From: Daphnia pulex | Lineage: Eukaryota; Arthropoda; Branchiopoda; Diplostraca; Daphniidae | Direction of reading: 5' to 3' | Assembly (NCBI RefSeq): GCF_021134715.1 | Contig: NC_060022.1 | Span: 2,981,001 to 3,045,000 of the forward strand | DNA: 64,000 bases | Shown here: in pieces, positions 11,972 through 23,546 of the stretch | Position numbering within the stretch: the stretch's first letter is position 1 | Layout of the letters: every line of letters begins with the position of its first letter | Made by a program: the position numbers and the translations under genes | Notes under the pieces: generated by a model | Seen by the model: only the letters and a program-made list of their open reading frames with translations | Database searches by the model: none | What the model was told of the DNA's origin: nothing

Positions 11972-14545
11972 TTAAGGGATTTTCACAAAGTCCCATTTGG
12001 CAGCAGATGTATCAGTACAAACCGTCATTATAACGGGAGTATTATCTAGGTTTGGATTGGCAAAATCTTTAATACCAGAAGATGAGATTCCTAAGCACAA
12101 ACCAGCCGCAATATTGTAAACTGGCGTATCGATCTGAAAATTACGCAATGAGGTTCAAATCCATGAATAAGTTAAACGAGGAATTTTTATCATTACATCG
12201 TCATGGTGTTTCCATTCCTGCAGTCCGCCCATTTCGTGACACTTTGAGAGTCGGGGTTTCTGTTTAGAGCTTTCCGGTGATTCCATGCAAAGCATTTGAG
12301 CCAGAACCATTTCTCCTTTATCCGTCACAGACCATAGCTTAAGATTTCCAAGCCAAATTTAGTTTCATCACAGAATATAATAATTACTGAAATGATTTCT
12401 TGTTTGTTTGCATACCTGTTTTTTTGTTCTTGAACATACGCTCAGCAATAGCGTAGAACCTTTTGAAGTCACCTCTTTATCACTTTCCACGCACAGGTGA
12501 CTACCAGACAATTTGATCTGTGGCCAAATCACAAACCATCCATTAATAGGTAATGAAAAACTATACGCTTAGTACAACTTAGTGAAAGTCTTTCCTATTA
12601 CCTGATATGTTGCGACGTAATTCTTCTTATGATACTTGCGTCGTGACTGTAGTTTACTGATTGTTTCTTTTTTAGCTGTCTGGTTACTTTCTTTTCCAGG
12701 AACAGTAAGTTCGGGATAACTAAATAACGCATAAGTAAAATAGCTAATATCCAAATTTAAATGATAAATTGTTTGCAAAATGAACTTACACGTTCTTTAA
12801 ATACCAATCAAACGATTGACATTTCATTAGTCGCCGCAAACGCTGGCGAGGTCCAACGTCTCCATATGATACATGTCTTGCATCCGGTCGTACATGGAAG
12901 AAGTGCTCCTAACAAATAGATGATTTATGGTAAATTTTTGTTCATCGATATTGTAACGGACATGCTTTACAATATAATCATCGAGCCAGACGTGAGCAGC
13001 GCGAAGTGAGTTGTAAGTAATAGTATCCTCGCCATTAGGACTACCATACGGCCTTCGACGCCGAAAGACATGGCCTACTCGAGAGCAAGGAATTATTTCT
13101 AGTCTTCCTCCACACATCCAAATCTGAAAATATAGAAATAGTAAATAAGAGAGACTTAATCAAAAATCTCCTCCCAACAATTTATACTTCGTACCCTAAA
13201 TGATATTTCCAGATTTTCACCGCCCCAGACGTTCATCCCTGCATCATACTCTCCTATGTCAAAGAAATATTCTCGTTCGATGGCAAACAAACCACCGGCC
13301 ATTGTGGGAGATCTGATAAATTTAAAGTTTGAAAACATTATATGAAAAAATAAATAAATAAGAATCCAATTTTAGTATTTCTGTCATACAAAATCGGTTT
13401 GACAAAATCTTCATTTGTCTTCAATGTGTCATCGGGTAAGCTATCCCACTTAAAATGCAGACCCCAGTTGAAACCACCTCGAACTAAAGGTGAAGAAGTG
13501 TACTGGAATGTATCAGAATTGATTATATCAATTATAGGAGTAACGACAAAAGTTCGATTTTCTTGAATTCGCGCAATTAGAGGTTGAACCCATTCTCGAT
13601 TCACTTCGCAGTGTGAATCTAAGAATATTAGCACCTGAAAATGAATACAAATTCAATGTTGACCTGGGACTTTTATTTAAATGATATTATAATATATTGT
13701 TTACTTGTCCAGTTGCTTTTTTAGCACCAAAAATTCGCGCTCTGATTAGACCTTCGCGCTTCATTGTTTTCAGAAGCTGCACTTTAGGGGGGAAATTCTT
13801 GCCTACAAATTCTTCTACTTCATTGTGAATATTACCTAAAAGTTCTTATATTATTTTACCATTTAATTAAATTGAAATAAATCATGAATATTTTACCTCC
13901 ATCACTGCTGTCATCCACTAATAAAACTTCATGTAGCAGCTCGGCAGGAGTTTGATCCAGGACTGAATGAACAGTCCTAAAGAGAGTATTGGGATCTTCA
14001 TTGTAAAAGCAAATGATGACACTAGTATTGAGAAATAGTTTGGGATATTTTTGGGTTTGGCACCTGCACAAAATACACAAAAATTATGTGTGTAACTGTT
14101 TAGAAATAGAATTTGGTGAAGAATATTACATTTTATGTCTTGAATCAGGAATCTCCCTATGGTAATCAAGTCTTGAACTTACAAGGACATTAAAAGCATG
14201 TTTGCTGTAACCATCCTCCCTGATTTTTTGATCTTCACTGTTCCTAACCAAACCCAAATTCGTTTCTAGATTGTTTGATGCAGATTTACTAGTCTTAGCT
14301 TTGGAATGAGGAACTACATTTTTTTTTTGTGTGTTTTGATCAAACTCATCTAAGTAATTATTTATCACATTATGGGTAGTACTACTAATTCCCTCTTTGG
14401 TAGTCACAATAAAAGGGACGGAGTGATGTTTCAGTGTCGTACTGCTGCCTATGGGGCTGAGAGAAACGTAAAGATATAACACAACACACCAAGTAATTGA
14501 GGTAAATATAATGCCTAGGAAAAAGGGCTTGTAAGAAGCCCTCAT
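11972..14545 (-). CDS. GALNT11: Polypeptide N-acetylgalactosaminyltransferase, GALNT11/Pgant35A type
   Basis: Golgi type II membrane enzyme that starts mucin-type O-glycosylation by moving GalNAc from UDP-GalNAc to Ser/Thr (family knowledge). Eleven exons: 14130-14545, 13897-14063, 13705-13835, 13390-13634, 13195-13312, 12971-13123, 12790-12908, 12602-12719, 12416-12517, 12197-12337, 11972-12133; 1872 nt, 623 residues. Signal anchor about residues 7-28 ([20 protein letters not shown]). The catalytic domain shows [37 protein letters not shown], the metal-binding DSH (about 244), [22 protein letters not shown] and [11 protein letters not shown] (about 349-359). [13 protein letters not shown] and [12 protein letters not shown] follow. 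The last about 110 residues form a ricin-type beta-trefoil with LCVES and QLW. Exon 7 is read in a frame that restores the GALNT11-specific [14 protein letters not shown] segment. GALNT11 assignment rests on overall resemblance along the whole length. Confidence 0.95.
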
Positions 14546-15091
14546 TTTAGATCTAGTTGAACTAACAATGTTTATAAAAGAATTTTACTGTAACACATTC
14601 GTAACCTGTTTACAATTTTTAGAACTTTTACATTCTCTTTTTCGAATGCTTCTGACACGACATCTAGAGGCTATCTAAGTAACAAACATCTTGACAATAG
14701 ATGTCGATTGTCAGATTTCCAGATGACTAGGACAGGATTTAGTAATCAGTAAATCACCCAAGGTATATGATAAAATAATTTGGAATTAATCAAAATAAAA
14801 AAATATCTTTAAATAAATATTTTATAAGTTTGTAGTTATGATTTTAAAATAGACTTTGAATGAGCGTGCCAAGGTGCCATCAGCCCATCACGGTACGTGA
14901 AAACTGAAAACTTATTGTCCGGAAAAGTTTTAACTTGAACTATTCAAATTTTATTATAAAACAAAAATATACAGAACATTAAATAGGTAATCCTTAGTTG
15001 GGGTTTTGATTATTGTAGATATTATTGAAAAGAATACAAGAAAAATTCATCTAAGAAGAGAGGGCAAACTGTTACCATTCAGGATGTGATT
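14546..15091. other. Short spacer between GALNT11 (start) and separase (end)
   Basis: About 545 bp that must hold the GALNT11 promoter and 5' UTR and the separase 3' UTR. A minus-strand AATAAA (14950-14955) lies about 140 bp past the separase stop. No coding sequence seen. Confidence 0.6.
14950..14955 (-). terminator. Poly(A) signal candidate of separase
   Basis: TTTATT on the plus strand (AATAAA on the minus strand) about 137 bp downstream of the separase stop codon. Confidence 0.45.
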
Positions 15092-17286
15092 CTAAGAATC
15101 ATCGAAATTGAGGGTTCGAATTGGTAGACCATATACTACTGCAGCCGCTCCAGTTAAAAAGTTTTTAGTGACTGGGCGGGACTGGGCCACAGCACGAAGC
15201 ATTTCGGGTTCCAACTGTTCCGGAGGAGAAGGTAGATCCGTTTTGACGCTTCTTTCATTAGGTGGCGTCTGATTTAGCTTTTCAAGCACCTTACGTTTTC
15301 GGGCACCCAAAATTAGATCAAGTAATCGAATGGTAAAACGATCGCAATCGACATCCGTTACTTCCCATAACATGCCGACCATTCCAGGGCTGTAAACCAA
15401 TAAACTATTAATTACGTCTTTATGATTTGCAATTCGTAGATGTGGATCACCTTCCAGCCAGCCAAAAGATAGTAAATGGGGGCTCCAGTAGGATCGGCTA
15501 TTCTTCCACTCACAGCAAGTTGACCGCTAGAACAACCCATTAGAATAGGTGCCGCCCGACAATCCAGTTTGACTAAATTATCCATTGGAAAATATTTTGA
15601 GCCTGACCCATGACCACAATATCTGTAGACAACAGACGTTATTTAAAAAAATAAAAATAACAATAACAATAAAATTAATAATAATATACAAGAATATATC
15701 TCGTTCCATTAAAGATTGCTTGATCTCTTGTTCAACGGGAACAGCTCCGCTTAAACCACATTGTTTTCCCCATATTTTCTCTAAAATAGGCTGAAGTCTT
15801 AGCTGAACTCCGGGAAGATCTTGTCCAGGGTTGATTATGTAATAGGCCAGTTTAGGGTTGACTTCAATACCGTTGGATCGTAATTTCAACTCTGTCGTAG
15901 GGGAGGGATTCGGTCGGTCGAAAGAGTGTTTCCATGTAAGCGAATTAAGAAAATGGAGGGATGGTATCCGGGAAACTGGTGTCGTGCTTAACATGGCGAT
16001 GCTTTCCCAAGGTAGTTGCTGGATCACCTTGTACGAAAATGTGAAAAAAGGTGTTTGAACAAGAGAAAAAACATCCATGTATTAATTTACCAACCTTATC
16101 TAGAACGAGGATGACTGGATTGCGCTTTGCAGTTTTAAATTTTTCGAGATCTGGCTGCACGTTTTTAAATAAACTGAGAACCTCTTGCATTATTGGACTT
16201 CTTACTGTGGTATTAAGTATTTTTAATAAACCACGAACAAGTTGCTGGTGATTCAGGTAACAAAAACATGATATCAACAACCTAATCGAGGCTTCTTCAT
16301 CTGAAGTGAGGATTCTTTTCATTTTTTTCAATAAATCTACTACAGATGATGTTGTGTGGCTGAGCAACTTTATATCGGTCGGGTCACTGAGTTCTCCTAT
16401 TAACAAACACTTCCAAAATCCTAGCCACCAATTCTCAAGAGAATTAACCAAAACCTGAATAATAGAGAAAAATTGTAATTTTATATAAATACAGAAAATG
16501 TTGTTCTAAAATATTTTTAAATTATTACCGTACCTTCAATTGATCGTGATGTTCTTGTTTCAATTTCCAATACATATCACGATTTCCACGAAAGTCTTTA
16601 TTTACAGTGCGGTTTCCCTCCAATATTGAGTGCAATTCAGCAAGTAAACTTTCCCCCAATAAACCACCTGCTGGTTCATCTATAAACCTTGTCAACAGGG
16701 ATCCAGTATGACCTCCATGAAAGCGTGCAATTATCAGTTTGGGCAAACTGTAGGCAATAGGAGGTGGACCAAATCCTTGCATCTTTAAACTTTCATAACC
16801 TTGCCAAATTTCTGATATGTGAACAATAGTCCATTCAGGAGGAAGGCTGTAAAGAAATTTGGGGAAATTAGCTTTTGAAAATTGGAAGGATTGATCAAGC
16901 TGGTGAATGGCTTTTGAGTCTTCATTCCCTTCTTGGGCTACTGTGTTGCTCTTAGAAATCTTTTTCTTTGCCAATTTATCTCGATGAGCATTAACAGCAG
17001 CATGTCGAAGAGATACACAGTGAGAATCAACAAGATGTGCAAATCCATTATGAAATTCATTATCTTTCAAAAGCTTCTCTGCTTTCTGCTTCTGGAGCTC
17101 TATAAAGGAAGATAATAATAGCATAATAACAGCATAAGTACAGAATGTCGATTTGTTGCTATAAATCATTAATCGGTTACCAGAGTGAAATGGAGAACAT
17201 GGAAAGGATTGATTCATAAGTAATGCTCTATCCAAGATGTTTTTAGACTCTAACAGATTTCTCAAGTAAACTGTACTTGCACTCAT
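15092..17286 (-). CDS. ESPL1: Separase (C50 cysteine protease), short form
   Basis: Cysteine endopeptidase that cleaves the cohesin kleisin at anaphase (family knowledge). Exons: 17181-17286, 16534-17099, 16095-16454, 15690-16018, 15455-15622, 15092-15389; 1827 nt, 608 residues. The catalytic dyad is visible as YCGHGSG (His about 458) and LMGCSSG (Cys about 484), 26 residues apart. Other C50 signatures are QLPWESIAML upstream, then GAPIYYLLAG and GMVGMLWEVTDVDCDRFT. The start ATG (17284-17286) has a stop upstream in frame. Most separases are 1200-2200 residues with a long helical N-terminus; this one resembles the compact Drosophila Sse. The join between YLLAG and PGMVG is odd: exon 5 must end at 15455, just before GAAGGTGATC, to keep frame, giving a GA-AG intron (15390-15454). 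The nearby GT at 15449-15450 would shift the frame. The family call is secure; that junction is not. Confidence 0.92.
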
Positions 17287-17825
17287 CTTTAGTTTTTTGG
17301 AACTTGATTGCAATAATACGCCACGATCTCGCACTCGCAGCAATTGATATGAAATTTTGAATCTTAGTTAATTTCTTCTGCTAGAGCCTAGAGAAGCCAA
17401 ACGGCAATTCGGTTGCCATTAAGGCATTAACAGCCATTACATTTACATTACAGTTCACATTGATTATAAATAACATCTAAATATTTTCAAAAATGAGATA
17501 AAAAACAATGACATTTTTTTTATTAATAAGGACTTTTAACTAACGATCTTTTTTTTTATTAATTCGCATTTTTAACTGTTGTGTATCAGCGTTGCCATTT
17601 CAGACGTTTGTTTTGAATATTTTGAACTGTTGTAATTGACATAGAAAGTTTCTTGTCAAAGAGCTTTTTTATTCTTGTCAGCTTAGGACTTTTAAAATTC
17701 TGTTTGCAGCGTTGTTAAATGAAGTGCCGACAATATTTACTTTCAAGTTCATAAACAAGTGTTTCAATTTCATATTGTCATTTAAACTATAACTACAGAG
17801 CTTTATCCTGACCAGTATTGTTACA
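17287..17825. promoter_or_regulatory. Divergent promoter region of separase and GGCT
   Basis: The start codons of separase (minus) and gamma-glutamylcyclotransferase (plus) are 539 bp apart and point away from each other, so both promoters and both 5' UTRs must share this AT-rich interval. I see no TATA box with a convincing flank. Two T-runs near 17513-17560 are the only strong compositional feature. Confidence 0.6.
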
Positions 17826-18454
17826 ATGGAAAATAATTCTACTTATTTCTACTTCTCTTACGGGAGTAACATGTTGAAAGAAAGAATCCAAATAAATGAC
17901 CCTAATGCTAAGCCGTATGCTGCTGCCAGATTAGATGTAATGTATGTTCATCATACAATTAATTCGAGTTATTATAAATTCTTCTTCTCAGGATTTTCGG
18001 CTAGAATTCAACTACAGAAGTCTTCGGTGGATGGGAGCAGTTGCTACGATTGTAGAAACCCATGGCTGTCATTTGTGGGGTGTTGTCTGGATTAAAAATA
18101 ATGATACTATCACATCATTAGATGAGTAAGATTTTATATCACATTTTTATGTTGGGATTTCAATTGATTGGATATTTTAAAAGTCAAGAAGGTGTTCATC
18201 AAGGAATATACAAACCTTTAACTGTAAAGGTCACTACAGTTAATGGAGAAACTTTAAACTGCCGTTGCTACCAACAAATTTGTGAATGGGAAGTAGACAG
18301 AAGACCATCTGTGGTTTATAAGAATATTATGATTAAGGGAGCTAAAGAAAATGGTGTTCCTGAAGATTACATAAAAAACAACTTGGAAAATATTGAAGAC
18401 AATGGCTATAATGGTGAAGTGCAAGTGAAAATGGATTTATTGCAAAAAAATTAA
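17826..18454 (+). CDS. GGCT: Gamma-glutamylcyclotransferase
   Basis: Cytosolic enzyme converting gamma-glutamyl amino acids to 5-oxoproline plus free amino acid in the gamma-glutamyl cycle (family knowledge). Exons: 17826-17936, 17992-18125, 18184-18454; 516 nt, 171 residues. The substrate-binding motif YGSNM is at residues 12-16 (YFSYGSNMLKERI). ARLDDFRLEFNYRS follows the first junction. WGVVWIKNNDTITSLD leads into DQEGVHQGIY, where the glutamate (about 84) aligns with catalytic Glu98 of the human enzyme. The C-terminal half contains YKNIMIKGAKENGVP, a strong GGCT signature. Introns are 55 and 58 nt. The gene is divergent from separase and convergent with LARS2. Length is close to the 188 residues of the human enzyme; it lacks the human N- and C-terminal extensions. 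Confidence 0.95.
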
Positions 18455-18779
18455 TCTGCTTTAGATTAACCCATCGAACGAATCGTAATGCACGGACTGC
18501 ATGAATTTTTTACCTTCAGTGCATAATTGTACAACATAGCTCGAAAACAAAAAGTGCAAATCTTCTTATTAACATCAAACATGGAATTAAAAATTAGTAT
18601 ATTGTAGATTAAATCAATTGGTGAATGTGCAAAATTTGTGTTGAATACACAAATAATTAACCTAACCAACCTATAACGTGTTTATGTTTAGTTGTTTAAT
18701 TTCGTAATTATTAATTAATAATCAACTTGTAATGCAAACATTCACTTTTATTTATGCTTTAACTTTCAGATGTTCAATA
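18455..18779. other. Convergent 3' spacer between GGCT and LARS2
   Basis: Only 325 bp separate the two stop codons. A plus-strand ATTAAA (about 18586) may serve GGCT and a minus-strand AATAAA (18747-18752) lies about 28 bp past the LARS2 stop, so the two 3' UTRs need not overlap. No coding sequence seen. Confidence 0.55.
18747..18752 (-). terminator. Poly(A) signal of LARS2
   Basis: TTTATT on the plus strand (AATAAA on the minus strand) about 28 bp downstream of the LARS2 stop codon, implying a very short 3' UTR. Confidence 0.5.
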
Positions 18780-21700
18780 CTATTTGTTTGCTACAACTTC
18801 AGTTTCTATATGTTTTTTCTTTCTTGGTTCAGTAATTACATGTAAAGTGGCATCAAGCCCTGGGTAATGATCAAATTTGGTTTTTAAGATTTGTTGGGTT
18901 CCATTGTACTTGATGTATAATTCGTCTTGCTTGAGAAGTTCTAGTGCCATCGACACATTAAACTTGTCAAGTTCGCAACGAGGAATTTTTATGGTGCAAG
19001 CTGGTTGGTTGTTGACGACACAGTTTAGCTCAAGATTGTAGTCCTTATCTACTTGTGGCCAATTTTGTTCTAGAACCGGTTTATCCTTCAATAAAAATGT
19101 AATCATTGACTAGATATATATCAATTCAAGCTATTCTATTAAAAAGTAACATTTACCCAATCAAAGTCATCAGAGAGTTTGGCGGCATTGTCAACGAAAG
19201 CGCTCCACATTTCTGAAGCAAAGTGAGGTGCCAAGGGGGCCAACATTACGATTTGCACTCCAAGTGCTCTCTCAAATTGTCGACTATATTTCAGGTTGAA
19301 TCCTTTAGGAACTTTCTAAAAGTGAAGAAAGCATTTGAAATGATTCAATATCGATCGTACTACTACTACTAGGTAGGGCAAACCTTCAGAGCGGTAGTCA
19401 ATCCTTGCATTTTGGAAATGGCGACCGAAATGTGTTGACTGTGATGGATACCAAATGTCACACCCTTTAAATAAAAATTGCGAGCATCGAACCAGATGGT
19501 CTCTTGTTTATCTAAAGTCTCTTTCGCAGGTGTTGATGGGTTTCCTTCTTGACGCTGATGATCAATCCATACTTTCATAGTTGCCCACATGCGATCCTGC
19601 CATCTCAAGATTCCGGGGAAGGCTGAAATCGACCGTTCATTGTTATTTGCACTACTAACAAGATATACTGAAGTCTTTACTATCTTTGGACCAATGTCTC
19701 GATGTTCGTGGACTGACGTCAGCTAAGATGAGAAGACGGGTGGTATCAATCCCATGCTCGTTCCAAACAGATTCAGGCTCAACTCCGTTAAATTTCGATT
19801 TGCTCATTTTCTCCCAACTAACGACCAACGGACTTTTCGTCGACATTTCAACGGGCTTCTCCCCTTTTAATAAAACAAATAAAAAGCAAAGCGAAAATAT
19901 AAATAATACTAATCAAATTTGTTTGGAACTTAATAAAATACTACCACTAAAATCGATTTCTTCCGGCTTCAAGTATCTTCCCGTTCCTTTGACTCTGTAG
20001 CTCCGTCCCATCACCATACCCTGCACGAGTAATCGTTTAAAAGGTTCGCGTTCCGGTAACCATCCAATGAGATGAAGAAAGTGTGATATGAATCGCGCAA
20101 AGTAAAGATGCAACACGGCTATGGGTGATGAACAATAAATAAGTAGGTTCTTTTTTTTAGATTAAGTGATAAAAATAAAAACACACCGTGCTCTTTGCCT
20201 CCTATATAAATGTCAACAGGCATGGCTGCTCTTGCACACTCTGGATCAAAAGGTACTTCCAAATTTTTAGGGTCCAAATAACGTAGAAAATACCAGGTCG
20301 AATCAACAAACGTATCCATCGTGTCCGTTTCCCGCTTAGCTTCTCCTCCACATCTATAGATAATTAAATACGGATTAATATTGAAAAGAAAAAACGGATA
20401 TTTTATTTAAATAATGGATAGAGTACTCACTTTGGGCAACAAACGTTTAGGAATTCTTCGTTTTGAGTTAGAGCAGCATGTCCTTTAAACCTTTCATTGG
20501 AAGGTGGTAACAACACGGGTAGTTGATCGGTTGGAACAGGTTGAGTGCCGCATTTATCACAGTGAATCATTGGTATAGGAGTACCTGCAAAAGAACAAGT
20601 ATTGATTGCAAGCCATTTTTTCTAAATAAAAATTACAGAAAAGATAATTTTACCCCAGTACCGTTGCCGAGACACCAGCCAATCACGAAGTTTGGAACTC
20701 GCTTTATAACCACCCCAATTTTCGGCGAGAGCTTTTTGACATATCTGTTCTCCAGTTCTTTGGTCGTCATTAGATAGCATTTTGAGATTTAATTCGGCTG
20801 TAATTGCAGCTAGTTTTGGATCCACCAGTGGATCGCCGAGTAAACTGTCAGCTCCTTCTGGATAGTCCAAATCATTCGAAATCACAACAGGCAGTAAGAG
20901 ACCGTTGAGTGGATTCACAACGCTGATTTTCAGTACGCTCGATTGAGGAATTTGATGTCCCGGTTTATCCAAAATATGACCCGATTTCAAAGCCACAAAC
21001 TGTGCCGTTTTCAACGATTCCGGATTTCTCGTCCAGACGGTCAACGTTGTGTGATTCACTTCCTTCACAGGTAAATCAAAGTTATAGCCATCGCATTCAC
21101 CGATCCAGTGTCGTTGCAGTTTAATAATGTCTCCCCAGTCTTCTTCCGTCATTTCTTCTAATCCATCTGTCAGTGATTCCGAGAGTCTAGTCGTTTTAAC
21201 AAACCATTGTTTCAATGGTAGTTTTTGCACTTTGGCACCCGATCGCCATGAACATCCATTAGCGTCAACTTGCTCTTCAGCCAGAACTGTTTGATCCACA
21301 GGATCCCAATTGACTAGGGCTTCTTTTTGATACAGAAAGCCTTTTTCGTAAAGCTTCAGGAATATGAATTGAGTCCACCTGTAATACTCAGGAGAGCATG
21401 TTGCTACCTCTCGTTGCCAGTCAAAACTGATTCCTAACTTTATCAGCTGTTTCTTCATATACTCCATGTTGGATTTTGTCCACTCATCCGAAGACAAATT
21501 CTGAGAAATTGCAGCATTTTCAGCTGGTAAGCCAAAAGCATCCCAACCCATTGGGTGGATGACCTGCATCAACAACAAAAGTGTTAAAATTAGCAGACGA
21601 GCAAGAAGTTTTGAAACTAAATTTACCTACTTCTTTCCCTTGCATCCTGTAAAATCTTGCCAAAGAGTCACTGATCGTGTAAACTCTTACATGGCCCATG

Positions 21701-21981
21701 TGGAGTTTTCCTGATGGATAAGGAAACATAGACAATATGTAACATTTGTTTTGGGACGGTAATGCTGTAGATCCACTGTTTCTATTGATTTTATCTCTCC
21801 AGTAATCTTCAATCTGGAGTTTCATTTTGGCTGTCAATGGTTCCTGGATTGAAGTTCTCAATTAATGTCCTTTTGTTGTTTTAACAAATAGAGTGAAACA
21901 TACCCATTTTTTTGTCTGCTGGTAATAATGCCTTTTGATTATTGCATTCGTAAAACCTCGATAGAATAAAACACAATTCAT
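18780..21981 (-). CDS. LARS2: Leucyl-tRNA synthetase, mitochondrial
   Basis: Class I aminoacyl-tRNA synthetase charging mitochondrial tRNA-Leu (family knowledge). Ten exons: 21904-21981, 21631-21843, 20654-21563, 20431-20584, 20187-20353, 19945-20118, 19681-19863, 19384-19622, 19157-19315, 18780-19085; 2583 nt, 860 residues. HIGH signature: [11 protein letters not shown], residues 74-77. Then [34 protein letters not shown] and CSWRSGAKV. An editing (CP1) domain follows (about 250-430) with [48 protein letters not shown], and the KMSKS motif at about 584-588 ([11 protein letters not shown]) come next; then an anticodon-binding domain. The 26-residue first exon ([18 protein letters not shown]...) is a basic, acid-free presequence. 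It sits in a frame with no other signal and was chosen because its join gives KKW|EPLTAK, matching the family start. The prokaryote-type order supports the mitochondrial rather than the cytosolic enzyme. Confidence 0.95.
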
Positions 21982-22114
21982 TTCCAAAGTGGTACGGAGA
22001 ATCAAACAACAACATGTGTGTTTGTAGTAACCGGTGATCATGCGGTGTTCCTAATGCAAAGAAATCAAGGCACCATGGCGCGTATTCACGAATCCCGATC
22101 GACATGCACGATAA

Positions 22115-22345
22115 AAATGTAGTTTTGACTTACGACCAAACAGAATTATTAAAATCTCTCGATTCGGTGCACATAATTTTTCCACGACTGCAGCCAACCG
22201 TTCTGAAAACGAATGGCGCAAAATTGAAAAACTAACCCCAAAAAATCGTGAAATTTCAAACAGCAGCCGATGGCAATTATCCGAATGCATTATCCATAAA
22301 GAACAATTTGAATTTCTAAACAAAGATGAAGATATACAAAGATAA
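22115..22345 (+). other. Open reading frame of unknown status upstream of LARS2
   Basis: A 76-codon open frame, no internal ATG at its start, containing NRSENEWRKIEKLTPKNRE and RWQLSECIIHKEQFEFLN before a TAA at 22343-22345. Its amino-acid mix looks protein-like, with two tryptophans and few cysteines. It could be a terminal exon of a divergent gene, entered by the acceptor-like CAAACAG near 22141. Against this, the minus strand of the same segment is also open for 90 codons and the DNA is simply AT-rich. I recognise no family. It overlaps the probable LARS2 promoter. Confidence 0.2.
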
Positions 22346-22719
22346 ACGTGGACCTATTAATCATCCGTCGTTATGGAATTGATTATACAAAATTCATCGA
22401 ACAAGCCAGTAATGGAAGCCAATAAAGGCGTGATGACATTCGTGCCAGGAATAACTCGTTTTACGGAAAAGGCACAACGCGTTGTATTCTGCTTACTATT
22501 TAAAAATAAAATAAAAAAATCTGCTTTAGCTGTAGCTCTGGGTTGTTGTAAAACACGAACAATGGCCCACACTGTGCAGACGCACTCGCGGAAGTTAAAG
22601 AAATGCGCATGTAAATCTAAATAAATGCAAGCAAACAGCGCGTGCAGAGCTCTGGGCCATATCGCCGCTCCTAGCCCGTTGTTGCAGGTGGATTTTTATT
22701 TATTTTACTTTTTTAATTC

Positions 22720-22732
22720 GGGGGGGGGGGGG
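22720..22732 (+). repeat. G-run, 13 nt
   Basis: Thirteen consecutive G on the plus strand at the boundary between the gene-dense and the gene-poor halves of the window. Similar runs recur downstream. Confidence 0.9.
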
Positions 22733-23511
22733 AATTTGCATGGAGAGCGTGTGCACCGCGGGTACCGCTCCGTGTTTTCGTGAGTGCTGCAATGGCGGGA
22801 AGATGTGTAATTTCAACTATTACGTACCGATAAACGGTCAGTTGGTTATGAGATTCTTTTCATTACACGACTCCCCCAGTCATTATCCTCCTTTTTTTTT
22901 CCTTTTCCCTTGTCCGAGCGCTTGTATATGCGCGTGTTAATAGCCTTTGGATATTTTTTTCCACCTCGGCAGGTCAAGTATCAACACGCGGACGCTTTTT
23001 CTTCATTTTCGGTGTTATTCATTAACGGCGTGTCTATTTTTTAGTTTCTCTCTCGGGGGAATATTATACAACATTTTTTTCCAAATTGTTTATTTGTTTT
23101 TTTGTTTTTTTCTCGAAAAGAGGTGAAAATCTCTCCTCGCCGGACAGACCGAAACAGCTGACCCGTATTATCTGATAAGGATTTAGCCAACCAACGTGTG
23201 CGTACACGTAATCACCGCCGGAGAAGCAAGCCACATCACCTGGGCTGGGCAGCAGGCATTACGCTATATACAGCTAGGAGAAAATGATCGGCTTTAGTTT
23301 TATTCCGGTTTTATTATTTTTTCCTTATTGTCCTACCTCCTTTTTTCATTTTACTAGATGCATACATAAGCGCACAGGTATATTATTTATATGGATGATA
23401 AGCTGAAAGTGGTTAATAAACGCCATCATTACAACCGGCTGTTCCATGATTTATATGCGCCGACAAGTCTCTCTCGCGTTTGAAATCTCAAAATCCTGAC
23501 GAGCACGACAG

Positions 23512-23546
23512 GTGTGTGTGTGTGTGTCTGAGAGAGAGAGAGAGAG
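23512..23546 (+). repeat. Compound (GT)n(GA)n microsatellite
   Basis: A GT tract (23512-23527) is followed after two bases by a GA tract (23530-23546). Confidence 0.9.

Noticed and set aside
12827..13117. Continuous 96-codon frame across a GALNT11 intron
   Set aside because: Reading through 12909-12970 gives a non-homologous end; splicing ATT|GTAAAG to TTAG|GAGCAC restores the conserved GALNT11 sequence.
18466..18669. Minus-strand 67-codon frame between GGCT and LARS2
   Set aside because: Lies in the convergent 3' spacer, AT-rich, no homology and no ATG context of note.
22373..22624. 83-codon plus-strand frame MELIIQNSSNKPVMEANK...
   Set aside because: No recognisable family, basic low-information tail, and an equally open frame on the opposite strand.
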